Positions 18,301 through 26,095 of a stretch of DNA of 64,000 bases are shown piece by piece. Made by a program: the position numbers and the translations under genes. The notes under the pieces are model-generated. The model was not told the origin of the DNA and ran no database searches. It saw only the letters and a program-made list of their open reading frames with translations. Location of the stretch: contig NZ_ASJA01000016.1 in assembly GCF_000412185.1 (NCBI RefSeq), forward strand, positions 1-64,000, written 5' to 3'. Source of the stretch: Euryhalocaulis caribicus (GTDB lineage: Bacteria > Pseudomonadota > Alphaproteobacteria > Caulobacterales > Maricaulaceae). Within the stretch, counting starts at the first letter, position 1, and each line of letters begins with the position of its first letter.

Positions 18301-18379
18301 CGGCAACGGCAACACCTTCCCGCAGGTCTATGACACGCTGGGCCGGTACGTCTTCGCCGGGGCGACGGTCGACTTCTAG
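15329..18379 (+). CDS. TonB-dependent outer-membrane receptor
   Basis: A 1016-residue protein with signal peptide (cleavage near GAFAQ), plug domain and 22-strand barrel. VVVTGSRIRQANLVSTSPVT starts the plug, and VNLRGLGSVRTLVLVNGRRL and EVLTGGASAIYGSDAVSGVV are plug hallmarks. The barrel ends in YVFAGATVDF with a C-terminal Phe. The large size and the VTGSRI form fit the Caulobacter/Sphingomonas class that imports carbohydrates, peptides or similar ligands; no siderophore genes lie nearby. AAGGGGA sits just before the ATG. It is divergent from the LytS/LytTR pair, which may control it (inference). Substrate unknown. Confidence 0.93.
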   Translation: MKSRKFKACILASTLLTGAGATGAFAQDQVDQGTQAATTGSAADDVVVVTGSRIRQANLVSTSPVTQVDSEELDLRGTVRVEDMLNTLPQAFAAQGSAVSNGATGTATVNLRGLGSVRTLVLVNGRRLPFGSPLPAGQAADLNQIPSALVERVEVLTGGASAIYGSDAVSGVVNFIMMDDFEGIRLDAQYSFYQHKNENSVQGLINEFNAINPDQFKLPDDHVIDGETVELTGIMGVNSPDGQGNVTAYVGYRNVDDIRQAERDFSACAFGTRNNGEEFTCNGSGTNAVANFLNVNPALSQGWFRVDPSNGTFIPRDFTTDTFNFNPFNFFQRPDESYKLGAYAHYRVNDHIEPYAELTFNMNETAADIAPSGVFGGGVAGQSGGINCDNPFLSDQQVDFLCTSNGLSGSDIAQGVLIFRRNVEGGARSNTLRHTTFRSVLGVRGNLNEAFDYDVYASYANVNLSQAYKNEVSVTRSSRALNAVRDGSGNIVCSVNADSDPANNDPACVPYDIFSGNGPSQAAINYIGAELLAQGNTVQQVVSGSISGDLGVYDVRMPWAENGVGIAFGGEYRRDYLELNPDAAFQQPPSSDGFGQGSQTLPVEGSTDVYELFGEIQVPIIENRPGFETLAFEAAYRYSDYSSGFKTDTYKLAGDWAPVEDFRLRASFQRAVRAPNVVELFTSQTLGLFDMTAGANGNFDPCSGDFDPNTANPEPTRSFEECARTGVTADQYGAIADNPAGQFNTLQGGALDLEPEEADTWSVGLVATPSFLPGLTLTVDYFDITIEKLIGTLAQQTVLENCLDTGDPTFCALVNRGNGGTLWANPTGFIIALNQNTGSLETRGVDVVAGYSVDLGDLGADGMGSLEFNLVGTWLESLVFNNLGEAAKDCAGTYGGGCSSILQTPNPEWRHSFRTTWNTPWQDVSLSGSWRYFSSVDLFGGGAAINQTLDEQHYFDLAGVWQVRENARFNLGVNNIFDNDPPLSSVVGSGAGNGNTFPQVYDTLGRYVFAGATVDF

Positions 18380-18405
18380 ACCGCAAGACTTCTCGGAGAA
18401 CTCAA

Positions 18406-18441
18406 GGGGCTGGCGGGCGACCGTCAGCCCCTCGTTTTTTT
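18406..18441 (+). terminator. Rho-independent terminator after the TonB-dependent receptor
   Basis: GGGGCTG at 18406-18412 pairs with CAGCCCC at 18425-18431, followed closely by a seven-T run (18435-18441). It separates the receptor from the convergent DegT gene. Confidence 0.85.
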
Positions 18442-18448
18442 GTACAGA

Positions 18449-19570
18449 TCAGGCGGCGCGGCGGCGGGCCGCGAGGAAGCCTTCCAGCGACCCGCCAATC
18501 CGGCCGAGGTCCGCTTCGGACAGCGCCGCGTGGAAAGGCAGGCCCAGCGTGGATTCAGCCAGCCGTTCGGTCATGGCGAGGTCATCACGGGGGCAGTCGT
18601 CAAACGCCGGCTGGCGATGACAGCCGCGCGCCCACCAGAAGCGGGTCTCGATGCCCTCTCGGGCAAGATGGGCGGCGCAATCCCGCGCGACCGGCGCGTC
18701 GAAGCGGATGACCGCGGTGGTTCCGCACCAGGGCGCGCCAAACCCTTCAGGCAGGCTGACGCCCGGCAGGGCGGAAACCATCTCGTTCATCCGGCGGGCG
18801 AGCTGCATCAGGCGGCCGCGCCGGTCCGGCAGCTGATCCATCGCGGCCAGACCGATGGCGGCGTGATACTCGCTGATCTTGGCGTTGGCGGAGACGAGTT
18901 GCGATTCACGGGAATCGTCGAACCCGAAATTCGACCGGACCTTGATTTCTTCCCGCGTCGCAATGTCCGGGCAGAGCACAAAGCCGCCTTCGCCCGCCGG
19001 CAGGAGCTTGGTGGCGTGCAGGCTGACGCAGGAGACGATGCCGCTGGCCTGAACGCTGATGAAGGCCGCCGCGGCATCATGCACCACGCGGCAGCCGGTT
19101 TCGGCCTGAAACGCCGCCCAGCCATCCAGATCGACCGGCGCGCCCTGTGGCGAGACGGGGGAGACCGCCGCGACCGTATCCGCCCCGAGGCGGCGGAGGG
19201 CGGTTTTCGCGATTTCCGGCGTCAGCTGCTGGCTGTCCGGATCGACATCAAGGAAGTAGGGGGTCAGGCCCGCGGCCATCGCGGCCAGAGGCGCGGCGGC
19301 GAACGTCCATGACGGCGTCAGGATATAGCGCGCGCCCGTCCGGCGGGCTGTCAGATAGGCCATCTGGAGGCCGCTCGTGCAGCTGGATGTTGTCACCAGC
19401 CTGTGACGCTCGACCCCGAAGTGATCGGCCAGGCGCTGTTCCAGCTCCTTCGTCAGCGGGCCGCGATTGGCGTACCAGCCGGTCTGGTCGATTTGCTGCA
19501 GATAGGGGGCAAGGGCGTCCGCGTCCGGCAGGACGGGCCGCATTACCTCTATGTCGAATTTCCGGGTCAT
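18449..19570 (-). CDS. DegT/DnrJ/EryC1/StrS sugar aminotransferase
   Basis: A 373-residue PLP enzyme. Asp165 (HDAAAAF) contacts the PLP ring and Lys188 in SLHATKLLPAGEGG is the Schiff-base lysine of the SxHxxKxxxxGEGG box. TSSCTSGLQMAYL binds the phosphate. This family transaminates keto-sugar nucleotides to give 3- or 4-amino sugars. It is the last gene of an eight-gene minus-strand cluster and overlaps the preceding transferase gene by 4 nt. In that setting it probably makes an amino sugar that the adjacent PglD-like and WbqC proteins then acylate (inference). No sugar dehydratase partner is present in the window. Confidence 0.9.
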   Translation of the reverse strand: MTRKFDIEVMRPVLPDADALAPYLQQIDQTGWYANRGPLTKELEQRLADHFGVERHRLVTTSSCTSGLQMAYLTARRTGARYILTPSWTFAAAPLAAMAAGLTPYFLDVDPDSQQLTPEIAKTALRRLGADTVAAVSPVSPQGAPVDLDGWAAFQAETGCRVVHDAAAAFISVQASGIVSCVSLHATKLLPAGEGGFVLCPDIATREEIKVRSNFGFDDSRESQLVSANAKISEYHAAIGLAAMDQLPDRRGRLMQLARRMNEMVSALPGVSLPEGFGAPWCGTTAVIRFDAPVARDCAAHLAREGIETRFWWARGCHRQPAFDDCPRDDLAMTERLAESTLGLPFHAALSEADLGRIGGSLEGFLAARRRAA

Positions 19571-20220
19571 GGCCGCGCCTCCCCGCGCAGCGACCGCGCG
19601 GGGCGCGCGATCAAGGTGGTTTCGGCGGGCGTGTCGGTCATCACCGCCGCGCCCGGCCCGATGCGGCAGGTTTCGCCGATTTTCAGATTGTCGGCCGTGG
19701 CCGCGTTGACGCCGAAAAAGCAGCCAGACCCGGTTTCGCAGGCGCCGGAGATACAGACCTGGCCGGCCAGGAAATTCGCGTCGCCGATGCGGGCGTGATG
19801 GCCAATATTGTTCTGTGGCATCAGGAAGACATGGTCGCCCAGCACCGCGCCCGGCTGGATGACATTATAGTCGAGAATGAAGTGGTGCAGGCCGATCCGC
19901 GCGCTGTCAGCCACCCGGGCCGTGGGCGCGCAATAGGAGGCCAGTTCATAGCCCTGATCGGAAAATGCGCGCACCCTTTCCCACGCCGCGCCCGCATGGC
20001 GGTGGTAGCCCATGGCGACAAAGACCCGGACGCTGCCGGGCGGGAACCGGTCCGCCGCGTCAGAGACGGTCAGGACGGGCCGGTCCCGCAGTGTCTCGAT
20101 CGTGCGATGCTCCGGGTCCACCATGAATGCGGCGACCGGCCCCTGGCCGTCCCGCTCGAAATATTCCGCAGCTGTCTCGGCGACCTGACCCGCGCCGAAT
20201 ATGAGGACCGGGGAGGCCAT
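19567..20220 (-). CDS. PglD/NeuD-like left-handed beta-helix acyltransferase
   Basis: A 217-residue protein. An N-terminal Rossmann-like segment (VLIFGAGQVAETAAEYF) precedes hexapeptide repeats from about residue 100 (ARIGLHHFILDYNVIQPGAVLGDHVFL, CRIGPGAAVMTD). A histidine in NNIGHHARIG is placed like the catalytic base of PglD. Such enzymes acetylate amino sugars or sialic-acid precursors with acetyl-CoA. The start is the ATG at 20220, which overlaps the WbqC stop as ATGA. Coupled with the DegT aminotransferase it likely N-acylates that enzyme's product. The acyl donor could be acetyl-CoA or an acyl-ACP from the cluster's own ACP. Confidence 0.82.
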   Translation of the reverse strand: MASPVLIFGAGQVAETAAEYFERDGQGPVAAFMVDPEHRTIETLRDRPVLTVSDAADRFPPGSVRVFVAMGYHRHAGAAWERVRAFSDQGYELASYCAPTARVADSARIGLHHFILDYNVIQPGAVLGDHVFLMPQNNIGHHARIGDANFLAGQVCISGACETGSGCFFGVNAATADNLKIGETCRIGPGAAVMTDTPAETTLIARPARSLRGEARP

Positions 20221-20900
20221 CAGGCAGCCTCCGCCAGCCTGCAATCGCCCAGAATTTCGGCGCGCAGGCTTTCGCTCTCTTCCATCAGCAGACGGTGGAG
20301 CATGCTGGTTCTGGGGCCCGTATAGTCCGGCAGGAATTCCAGACGGATGCCGCGGGCGGAGAAGGCCTGAGGGTCATAGAGGCTTCGTCCCCCCGGCGCA
20401 TTCACATATGCGTTCGCCCCTAGCGCCTCCAGAATGGCGAGGATGCGATCCTGCGCCTTCAGGCGCGCCGGGATATCCAGCGCGCTGGAACGCAGGATCT
20501 GCGGGTGAAATCCAAGACGGCGCGCAGCGACGCGCAATGTCAGTTCCAGATAATCGGTCAGGGCGGGCCGCGTGTTCAGGAACGCTGAAGCCGCCGGGTG
20601 CGTCGACCGGTGGCGCAGGGCGTGATCGAGATCGGGAAAGGCCGCCGCCCGCTGCCGCATCAGGTCGGCGGCGTCGGTTTTCAGTTCGACATCCCGGATA
20701 GCCGCGTCGTAGGCGGCTTTCTCGACAGGCAGGGTCAGCCAGCCCGGTTCGCCGTTGACGCGCGGCAACTGGTTTCGGTGAACCCAGCCGCGGCGCGGAA
20801 ACTGGACGCAATCATAGATCACGAAGACATCGGCCGCCGCCAGCAGCCGGTAATACCCTGCATAGGGGAAGAAATAGGGTTGCATGATCGCCGCGCGCAT
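20220..20900 (-). CDS. WbqC-like family protein
   Basis: A 226-residue protein starting MRAAIMQPYFFPYAGYYRLL with DVFVIYDCVQFPRRGWVHRN, the hallmark N-terminus of the WbqC family. It has no signal peptide or membrane segment. The family occurs in O-antigen and other glycan clusters, where it is suspected of attaching an amino-acid or acyl group to an amino sugar; the reaction is not settled. It overlaps its neighbours on both sides by ATGA. The company of an adenylating ligase and a carrier protein in the same cluster makes a carrier-bound acyl or aminoacyl donor plausible (inference). Confidence 0.85.
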   Translation of the reverse strand: MRAAIMQPYFFPYAGYYRLLAAADVFVIYDCVQFPRRGWVHRNQLPRVNGEPGWLTLPVEKAAYDAAIRDVELKTDAADLMRQRAAAFPDLDHALRHRSTHPAASAFLNTRPALTDYLELTLRVAARRLGFHPQILRSSALDIPARLKAQDRILAILEALGANAYVNAPGGRSLYDPQAFSARGIRLEFLPDYTGPRTSMLHRLLMEESESLRAEILGDCRLAEAA

Positions 20901-21928
20901 CACGCCGCCCCCTGCATCACCGCGCGGTCGTGCAACGCCCACTCTGCCTCGAAGCGCCGGATTTCTTCCGGTGAAAGGCGAATGTCCCGCGTGTGATCAA
21001 ATCTCGCCGGACCGGCATAAGCGTCTGGCAAGGCGTAACCGTAATGGTCCCGCAGATGAGATTTCAGGTTTTCGAAGACCGTCTCCGGCTGGTCGCACAA
21101 TGTTTCATAGCGAACCCGGAACACGTTGCGCGCCGGCGCCCGGTCCAGCGCATCTTCAATCGCCAGATCGGTCAGGCGCACAGTGGCGGCGGCCTGTTCG
21201 AGAGCCTCTTTTCCAAGAAGTTCAGCAAATTGCGGCGGCTTCATGCCCCACCAGGCGGCGGCGTCGCCATTAAAGCGGCGCCGGGCCTCCAGCAGCGACT
21301 GGACGGCAAAGACGGGTTCGCGGGTGACGTGAAAAAACAGCGCGTTCGGCAGCGCCCCGGCCAGCTCCGCGATGTTCCAGTTGAGGCATAGCGCCTTCAT
21401 GGCGAAGGGCCGGGCCAACGCGGCTTCCAGCGAGGCTATCTCGGCGGCGAAGCGGCGCGCTTTGTCCGCGGGCCAGCGGTTCGGCGGGATGTGATTGGTG
21501 GGTTCGGAGGGGAAGAAGCGCCGCCAGAAATACCAGAACGGATTGGCGCCCAGCAGGCCGGCGGTTTTGCCAAGATCGGAGCGGTAGTCTGGCGCGGCGA
21601 TCTCTTCCGCCAGCTCATCCTTGTACCGCACCGCCGGGTCGCAGAGCATTTTCTGCACCAGCGCCCCCGCCGCCGGCGCGGCGTAGAAGCGGGAAATCAG
21701 ATTGGTCGGGTAAGAGAAATAGCCGTTATAGCCGAGCCATTGCAGGAGCAGCGTGGTGCCCGAGCGCGGATTGCCGACGATCAGGCCAACCGGACCGTCT
21801 GGCTGCGCGCCATCCTGAATGAGGGTTCCGGCCCCCGGCGCCAATGCGGCGTTCAGCGTCTCCAGCACGCTTTCCAGCGTGTCATTGCGCTGATAGCGCG
21901 GGGCGCGGTCGGGAAAGCCGTCCTTCAT
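20900..21928 (-). CDS. Sulfotransferase family protein
   Basis: A 342-residue cytoplasmic protein. VGNPRSGTTLLLQWLG (residues about 51-66) is the 5'-phosphosulfate-binding loop of PAPS-dependent sulfotransferases. VTREPVFAVQSLLEARRRFN matches the 3'-phosphate-binding RxPxxxxxS region, and FRVRYETLCDQPETVFENL is the usual C-terminal signature. It would transfer sulfate from PAPS onto a sugar or lipid hydroxyl made by the cluster. It overlaps both flanking genes by ATGA. Some members of this fold act on other donors, but the P-loop-like motif is intact. Confidence 0.86.
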   Translation of the reverse strand: MKDGFPDRAPRYQRNDTLESVLETLNAALAPGAGTLIQDGAQPDGPVGLIVGNPRSGTTLLLQWLGYNGYFSYPTNLISRFYAAPAAGALVQKMLCDPAVRYKDELAEEIAAPDYRSDLGKTAGLLGANPFWYFWRRFFPSEPTNHIPPNRWPADKARRFAAEIASLEAALARPFAMKALCLNWNIAELAGALPNALFFHVTREPVFAVQSLLEARRRFNGDAAAWWGMKPPQFAELLGKEALEQAAATVRLTDLAIEDALDRAPARNVFRVRYETLCDQPETVFENLKSHLRDHYGYALPDAYAGPARFDHTRDIRLSPEEIRRFEAEWALHDRAVMQGAA

Positions 21929-23382
21929 GCGGCGGCCCGTTTGGCCTCTGTCGAGGCGGCAATATCTTTGGCCTCGGCAATCAGGCCAAGCAGCTTTTCC
22001 GTCGCATCGCGGCGGGAGAAGACATCTTTGTTAAGGGCGTCCATGCGCGCGCGGTGCTCTACGGCGCGCTCCGGATTCTGCATCAGCGCAACGGCTTCGG
22101 TCTTCATCGCGGCGAGGTCCGGCAGACAGTGTTCCGCGCCGATCAGCCCCTCGACATCCCCGCCCGGCAGGGTAAGGACGGGCAGGCGTTCAACCGCCGC
22201 CAGAAAGGCAGTGCGCCCGCCGCCGCGGCGTGGCGGGTTTATATAGACGTTGCAGGCGTCATAGAGGCCGCGTAGGTCCGCCGCGAACGCCATGGCGCGC
22301 ACGCGCTGGGCCACGCCCGCAAATGCGCTGGCGAACCGCACAGAGTCCGTGCCGCAGATCAGCAGATAGGCATTGGGCGAGGCGCGCAGAATATCGGCCA
22401 GCATATTGGCGAATTCGTCGTCGATCTCTTCATTCAGCCGGTTCCCCGCGACCACGAACACACAGCCGTCTTCCGGGACTTTCAGATCGGCTTTGGTCTT
22501 CGGTTCGGTCTTTTCCGGGATGGCGTTCAGCCGGTATTCGCATTGCCGGACGACATGAGCGTCGGGCAGGTGGCCGCGCTTGCGGAGTTCGGATTTTCCG
22601 AACTGGCCGAAGCGGTCCGTAACCACATGCGCCCGGCTCAGCGGTTCGTCCTGCTGGCTGGGTATGAAAACCGCCGGGTAGCGCCAGGACAGCAGATCGC
22701 CGGCAAAGTTCTCCGACGATTGGGAGAGCACGACGGTCGGGGCGAAATTCTCCGCCACGTCGATCCATTCCTGAAACAGACCGCGCCCGTATGCGCCGCA
22801 GCCTGAGTAGTGAACCGGAATCTCTACGCCCTGATATGTGTAGGCGTCCCGGCCTTCCTGTTCGCGGAAATTGGCGATGAAGGGCCGGTCGAGATTCAGG
22901 GCGTTGCCGCGGGGATAATCCCGCGCGTCCAGCACCAGAACTTCCGCCCCGGCTTCCACTTTCAGACGGCGGGCGATTTCCAGAACCGCCAGCGTCGGGG
23001 CGTGCCGGTGACCCAGCATCTGCTTGGCGACAATCAGTACGCGCTCGGCGCCGCTATCGTTGTGAACAGGGGCCAGGTCCAGCCGCCGCGCAGTGTCGTC
23101 CAGACAGGCGAAATAGCCGGCGGCCAGATTGCCGAAACGGATCTTTGCAATGCGGTCCGCGCCCAGCTTCGACGCATCGACGAACAGCGCGCGCGAAACA
23201 TTGGTGACAAGCGCATTGAGAAGATCGGGCTCACCGGAGAACGCCGTGGACAGCTTGGCAGCTTCGCTGAGATAGCGCGCCGTGCCGGTCTGGGCGTAGC
23301 GGCGCATGAATTGCGCGGCGGCGGCCGAGGGGCCTCCGCTTTTGAGAATTTTCTCGACGTCCTTGTCGGTGCGCGTGGTCAT
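21925..23382 (-). CDS. Putative GT-B-fold glycosyltransferase
   Basis: A 485-residue protein. The first 90 residues are helical. A Rossmann-like section follows (RVLIVAKQMLGHRHAPTLAV). The C-terminal half reads like a GT-B donor-binding domain: CVFVVAGNRLNEEIDDEF, YLLICGTDSVRFASAF, then VYINPPRRGGGRTAFLAAVE and LPVLTLPGGD. The INPPRRGGGRT...LPVL pattern resembles glycosyltransferases of the GT41/GT4 type. No signal peptide is present. It is between the adenylating ligase and sulfotransferase genes and overlaps both by 4 nt. I cannot assign donor or acceptor. A function outside glycosylation is possible. Confidence 0.65.
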   Translation of the reverse strand: MTTRTDKDVEKILKSGGPSAAAAQFMRRYAQTGTARYLSEAAKLSTAFSGEPDLLNALVTNVSRALFVDASKLGADRIAKIRFGNLAAGYFACLDDTARRLDLAPVHNDSGAERVLIVAKQMLGHRHAPTLAVLEIARRLKVEAGAEVLVLDARDYPRGNALNLDRPFIANFREQEGRDAYTYQGVEIPVHYSGCGAYGRGLFQEWIDVAENFAPTVVLSQSSENFAGDLLSWRYPAVFIPSQQDEPLSRAHVVTDRFGQFGKSELRKRGHLPDAHVVRQCEYRLNAIPEKTEPKTKADLKVPEDGCVFVVAGNRLNEEIDDEFANMLADILRASPNAYLLICGTDSVRFASAFAGVAQRVRAMAFAADLRGLYDACNVYINPPRRGGGRTAFLAAVERLPVLTLPGGDVEGLIGAEHCLPDLAAMKTEAVALMQNPERAVEHRARMDALNKDVFSRRDATEKLLGLIAEAKDIAASTEAKRAAA

Positions 23383-24998
23383 GACAAACGGCTTTCGGCG
23401 TAGGCTTCGAATTTCGGGATCAGGGCGCGGCGCTGGATCTTGCCGGTGCTGGTCTGGGGAATGGCGTCGCCGAACACGATCACGCTCGGGCGGCGCTTCG
23501 ACGGCAGCGCGCTCTCAAAGGCGGAGGTCAGGGATTGCCGCGCCGCCTCGCTTTCCTCTCCCAGCACGAACAGGCCGATCTCTTCCTCGGCATGGGCGTT
23601 GGGGAAGCCGACCGCGACCACGTCCCGCCAGCCTTCGCGGCCCAGCGCCTCGTCAATGTCCAGCAGGGAAATGGTCTGGCCGTGTCGCTTGACGATTTCC
23701 TTCAGGCGTCCGGCCAGGAAGTAGAAACGGCGACCTTCCAGGTCGCGCCAGTAGCCGCGGTCGCCGGTGCGGAACCAGCCATCGGCGAAGGCGTCCACAT
23801 TGGCTTCGGGCGCGCGGTCATAGCCGCGCATCACGTTCCAGCCGCGAATGCGCACCTCGCCGGTCTCGCCTTCGGACAGCGGATCTCCCGCGTCATCGGT
23901 CACCGTGATCTCATTTCCGAACACGGCCTGGCCCGCGGAGGGGCGCTCGGCGTCCAGCAACGCGGCCCTGTAGGCGGCGTCCGGTATGTCGCCCGGAATG
24001 GCGAGCGAGAAATTGACGGTCTCCGAAAGGCCGTAGGCCTGATGGATGGGCACGCCGAAGCGGTCCATGAAAACCTTGAGAAGCTCCCGCGACAGCGGCG
24101 CGGAGGCGGAAGTGACATAGCGCAGCGAGTCCGGAACCGCGTCCTTTCCGATATCGCGCTTGTCCTCGGTCAGGCGGCGGATGGCGGCGGGGGCCATGGA
24201 GACAATTTCGGCGTTCTCGGCGCGGGCAATGTCCCAGAAGGCGGACGGATAGAAGCTGCGGTTCAGGACCAGCTTGCACTCGGCGTAGAGCGAGGTGACG
24301 AAGGAAAAATCCATTGCGTTCACATGGAACATCGGCAGGACGCACATATGCGCCGCGCCGGGTTCAAGCTGGTGCAGGCGCCGCGTCGCTTCGGCGTTGA
24401 TCAGCAGATTGCCCTGGTCCAGCACCACCCCCTTGCAGCGCCCGGTCGTGCCGGAGGTGTAGATGAGAACGGCGGGGGTTTCGCGGGCGGGCGCGGCGTG
24501 CGGCCAGTCCGGCGCCGCGGTGTCGACCAGCTCCTTGCCGTCCAGCTCCAGCGTGAACAGGCCGTCCGGCGCGTGTTCGCTCTGATTGGGCGCGAGGATG
24601 ACGCCCCTCGCGCCGGAGGTTTCCGAAACGAAGGCGCCGAAATCGCCCAGCTCAGCCGGATTGATCAGGACGGCGGTCGCGCCCATCCCCCACAGCGCGG
24701 CATAGGCGATGATCGCCGCATCGCGGTTGCCCAGCGCCACCATCACCCGGTCGCCGGGCTGGACGTTGAATTCATCGCTCAACCGGTGGGCCAGGGAACG
24801 CGCGGCGTTGGAGAAGGCGGCAAAGCTCCAGTCGCGGATTTTCCGGGCGCCGGAATAATGCGCGCAAAAGAGGGCGTCGCCGTTCCGGGCGTCGATCAGG
24901 TCGCGGAAATTGTCGTGCGTCAGATGGGCGCCGTAATCCGCTTCGCCCTTGTATGTCCGGGCGGCGGCGATGGCGGGGTCCAGAGTGTCATCGCGCAT
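23379..24998 (-). CDS. Class I adenylate-forming enzyme (AMP-binding acyl or aminoacyl ligase)
   Basis: A 539-residue ANL-superfamily ligase. VLIYTSGTTGRCKGVVL is the ATP-binding P-loop (A3), AYGLSETVN is A5, GWFRTGDRGYW is A7, RLKEIVKRHGQ is the hinge and STGKIQRRAL holds the C-terminal catalytic lysine. It activates a carboxylic acid as adenylate and loads CoA or a carrier protein. The ACP two genes upstream is the natural acceptor. Substrate pocket residues cannot be read reliably without comparison. Its companion cupin and the downstream sugar-modifying genes suggest a small acyl or amino acid destined for a glycan (inference). Confidence 0.87.
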   Translation of the reverse strand: MRDDTLDPAIAAARTYKGEADYGAHLTHDNFRDLIDARNGDALFCAHYSGARKIRDWSFAAFSNAARSLAHRLSDEFNVQPGDRVMVALGNRDAAIIAYAALWGMGATAVLINPAELGDFGAFVSETSGARGVILAPNQSEHAPDGLFTLELDGKELVDTAAPDWPHAAPARETPAVLIYTSGTTGRCKGVVLDQGNLLINAEATRRLHQLEPGAAHMCVLPMFHVNAMDFSFVTSLYAECKLVLNRSFYPSAFWDIARAENAEIVSMAPAAIRRLTEDKRDIGKDAVPDSLRYVTSASAPLSRELLKVFMDRFGVPIHQAYGLSETVNFSLAIPGDIPDAAYRAALLDAERPSAGQAVFGNEITVTDDAGDPLSEGETGEVRIRGWNVMRGYDRAPEANVDAFADGWFRTGDRGYWRDLEGRRFYFLAGRLKEIVKRHGQTISLLDIDEALGREGWRDVVAVGFPNAHAEEEIGLFVLGEESEAARQSLTSAFESALPSKRRPSVIVFGDAIPQTSTGKIQRRALIPKFEAYAESRLS

Positions 24999-25025
24999 CG
25001 ATCGATACGCTCCTATTGGCGCATT

Positions 25026-25748
25026 CTACGCCGTTTGCAGCTGCGGAAGCTGGGAGGCCGAAACGCCCTCGACCATGGTCCGGTTGATCATCGGGTGGGT
25101 CTGGTCGGTGGGGCCGAAATCGCTATCCGGGTGATAGGCGATGACACGCATCGCGCTATCGGTGGTGCGGAATTTGTGCGCGCCCTCGGCCGGAATGCGG
25201 AACATCGTGCCCGGCGTTAGCGGAATAATTCCTTCCGGCGTCTCGCACTCGCCGCGCCCCGAAAAGACGCAGCCGATGCGGTCGGACGGATGGGTGTGGG
25301 AGGTCTGGTCGATGCCCGGCGGGAAATAGAGAAGGTTCAGGCAGGGATCGCCATAGCGCACCGGCGGCAGCAGCAGGCTGTCGGTGCAGCCATCGATATA
25401 TTTCAGGCGGCCCTTTTCCTCGACCGGCCCGCCCAGCAGGAAATAGGCCCGGTGATCATGGCGTTCGATAACGATGCCGCGCCCGCCCTGGACCGTGACC
25501 TTGCCGTTGGCGGAGAAATACATGCCGGTCTTCAGGCGGAACGCGCCCGACTCCGTTGTCAGAACCGCTTCGCCTTCAGCGACGAACCCGAAAAAGGCGC
25601 TCATGCCCTTCAGAGTCAGGGCATCCTTGTCCCACGCGTGCAGGGTGGTCGGGAAATTGGGGTCGCATTCGCGGACCTTCCCGTGGGACCATTCGAAACT
25701 CTCGAAATTGGGTGACTGCATGCGGAGCGGCTCCATCGCGCGAATCAT
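25026..25748 (-). CDS. Cupin-domain protein
   Basis: A 240-residue protein with two beta-barrel cupin halves. A first half spans about residues 55-110 (EGEAVLTTESGAFRLKTGMY). The second has the metal-site HTHPSDRIGCVFSGRGECET followed by LTPGTMFRIPAEGAHKF, giving His ligands in HTH and AHKF. It could be a dioxygenase, isomerase or sensor for a small metabolite. It is encoded between the ACP and the adenylating ligase, so it may help make or modify the activated acid. No specific reaction can be assigned. Confidence 0.75.
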   Translation of the reverse strand: MIRAMEPLRMQSPNFESFEWSHGKVRECDPNFPTTLHAWDKDALTLKGMSAFFGFVAEGEAVLTTESGAFRLKTGMYFSANGKVTVQGGRGIVIERHDHRAYFLLGGPVEEKGRLKYIDGCTDSLLLPPVRYGDPCLNLLYFPPGIDQTSHTHPSDRIGCVFSGRGECETPEGIIPLTPGTMFRIPAEGAHKFRTTDSAMRVIAYHPDSDFGPTDQTHPMINRTMVEGVSASQLPQLQTA

Positions 25749-25805
25749 GAGTATTCGCGGTTCAGTCGATCCGAATCGGGTTCAAGTTTGGTTAATCGCG
25801 GGTAA

Positions 25806-26051
25806 TCAGCTGGCGTTGCGTTCGAGATAACCCAGAATTGCGGCGCGGGAGCCGAAGTTCTCCTCGACCATTTCCTCGTCTTCGATGTCCAGGTCGAACC
25901 GGTCTTCAATGGCCGCGATCAGTTCAACATGCTCATAGGAGGTCAGGGCGTCCTCGTCGGCAAACCATGTATCCTCGTCCAGCTTCAGCAGGGACGGGTA
26001 GTCGCTGGCCAGAAGGGCGTCCAGGCGGGGCTTGTGGTCTTGCGCGCTCAT
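25806..26051 (-). CDS. Acyl carrier protein-like protein
   Basis: An 81-residue strongly acidic four-helix protein. ALTSYEHVELIAAIEDRFDLDIEDEEM is the helix-2 region. Ser38 sits where the phosphopantetheine is attached, but the usual DSL triad is TSY here. If modified, it carries the acid activated by the ligase at 23379-24998. It is the first gene of the eight-gene cluster and lies only 44 bp after hutF on the same strand with no clear terminator, so transcription could also enter from hutF. Atypical carrier motifs are known in small stand-alone carrier proteins of glycan and peptide pathways. Confidence 0.8.
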   Translation of the reverse strand: MSAQDHKPRLDALLASDYPSLLKLDEDTWFADEDALTSYEHVELIAAIEDRFDLDIEDEEMVEENFGSRAAILGYLERNAS

Positions 26052-26095
26052 GCGATCAGAAACCGTGAGTCGCGCCGCGGGCGCAAGACGGGCGA

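Noticed and set aside
23379-24998. Adenylating ligase as a nonribosomal peptide synthetase module
   Set aside because: It is a stand-alone 539-residue ligase with a separate ACP; no condensation or thioesterase domain is present anywhere in the cluster.
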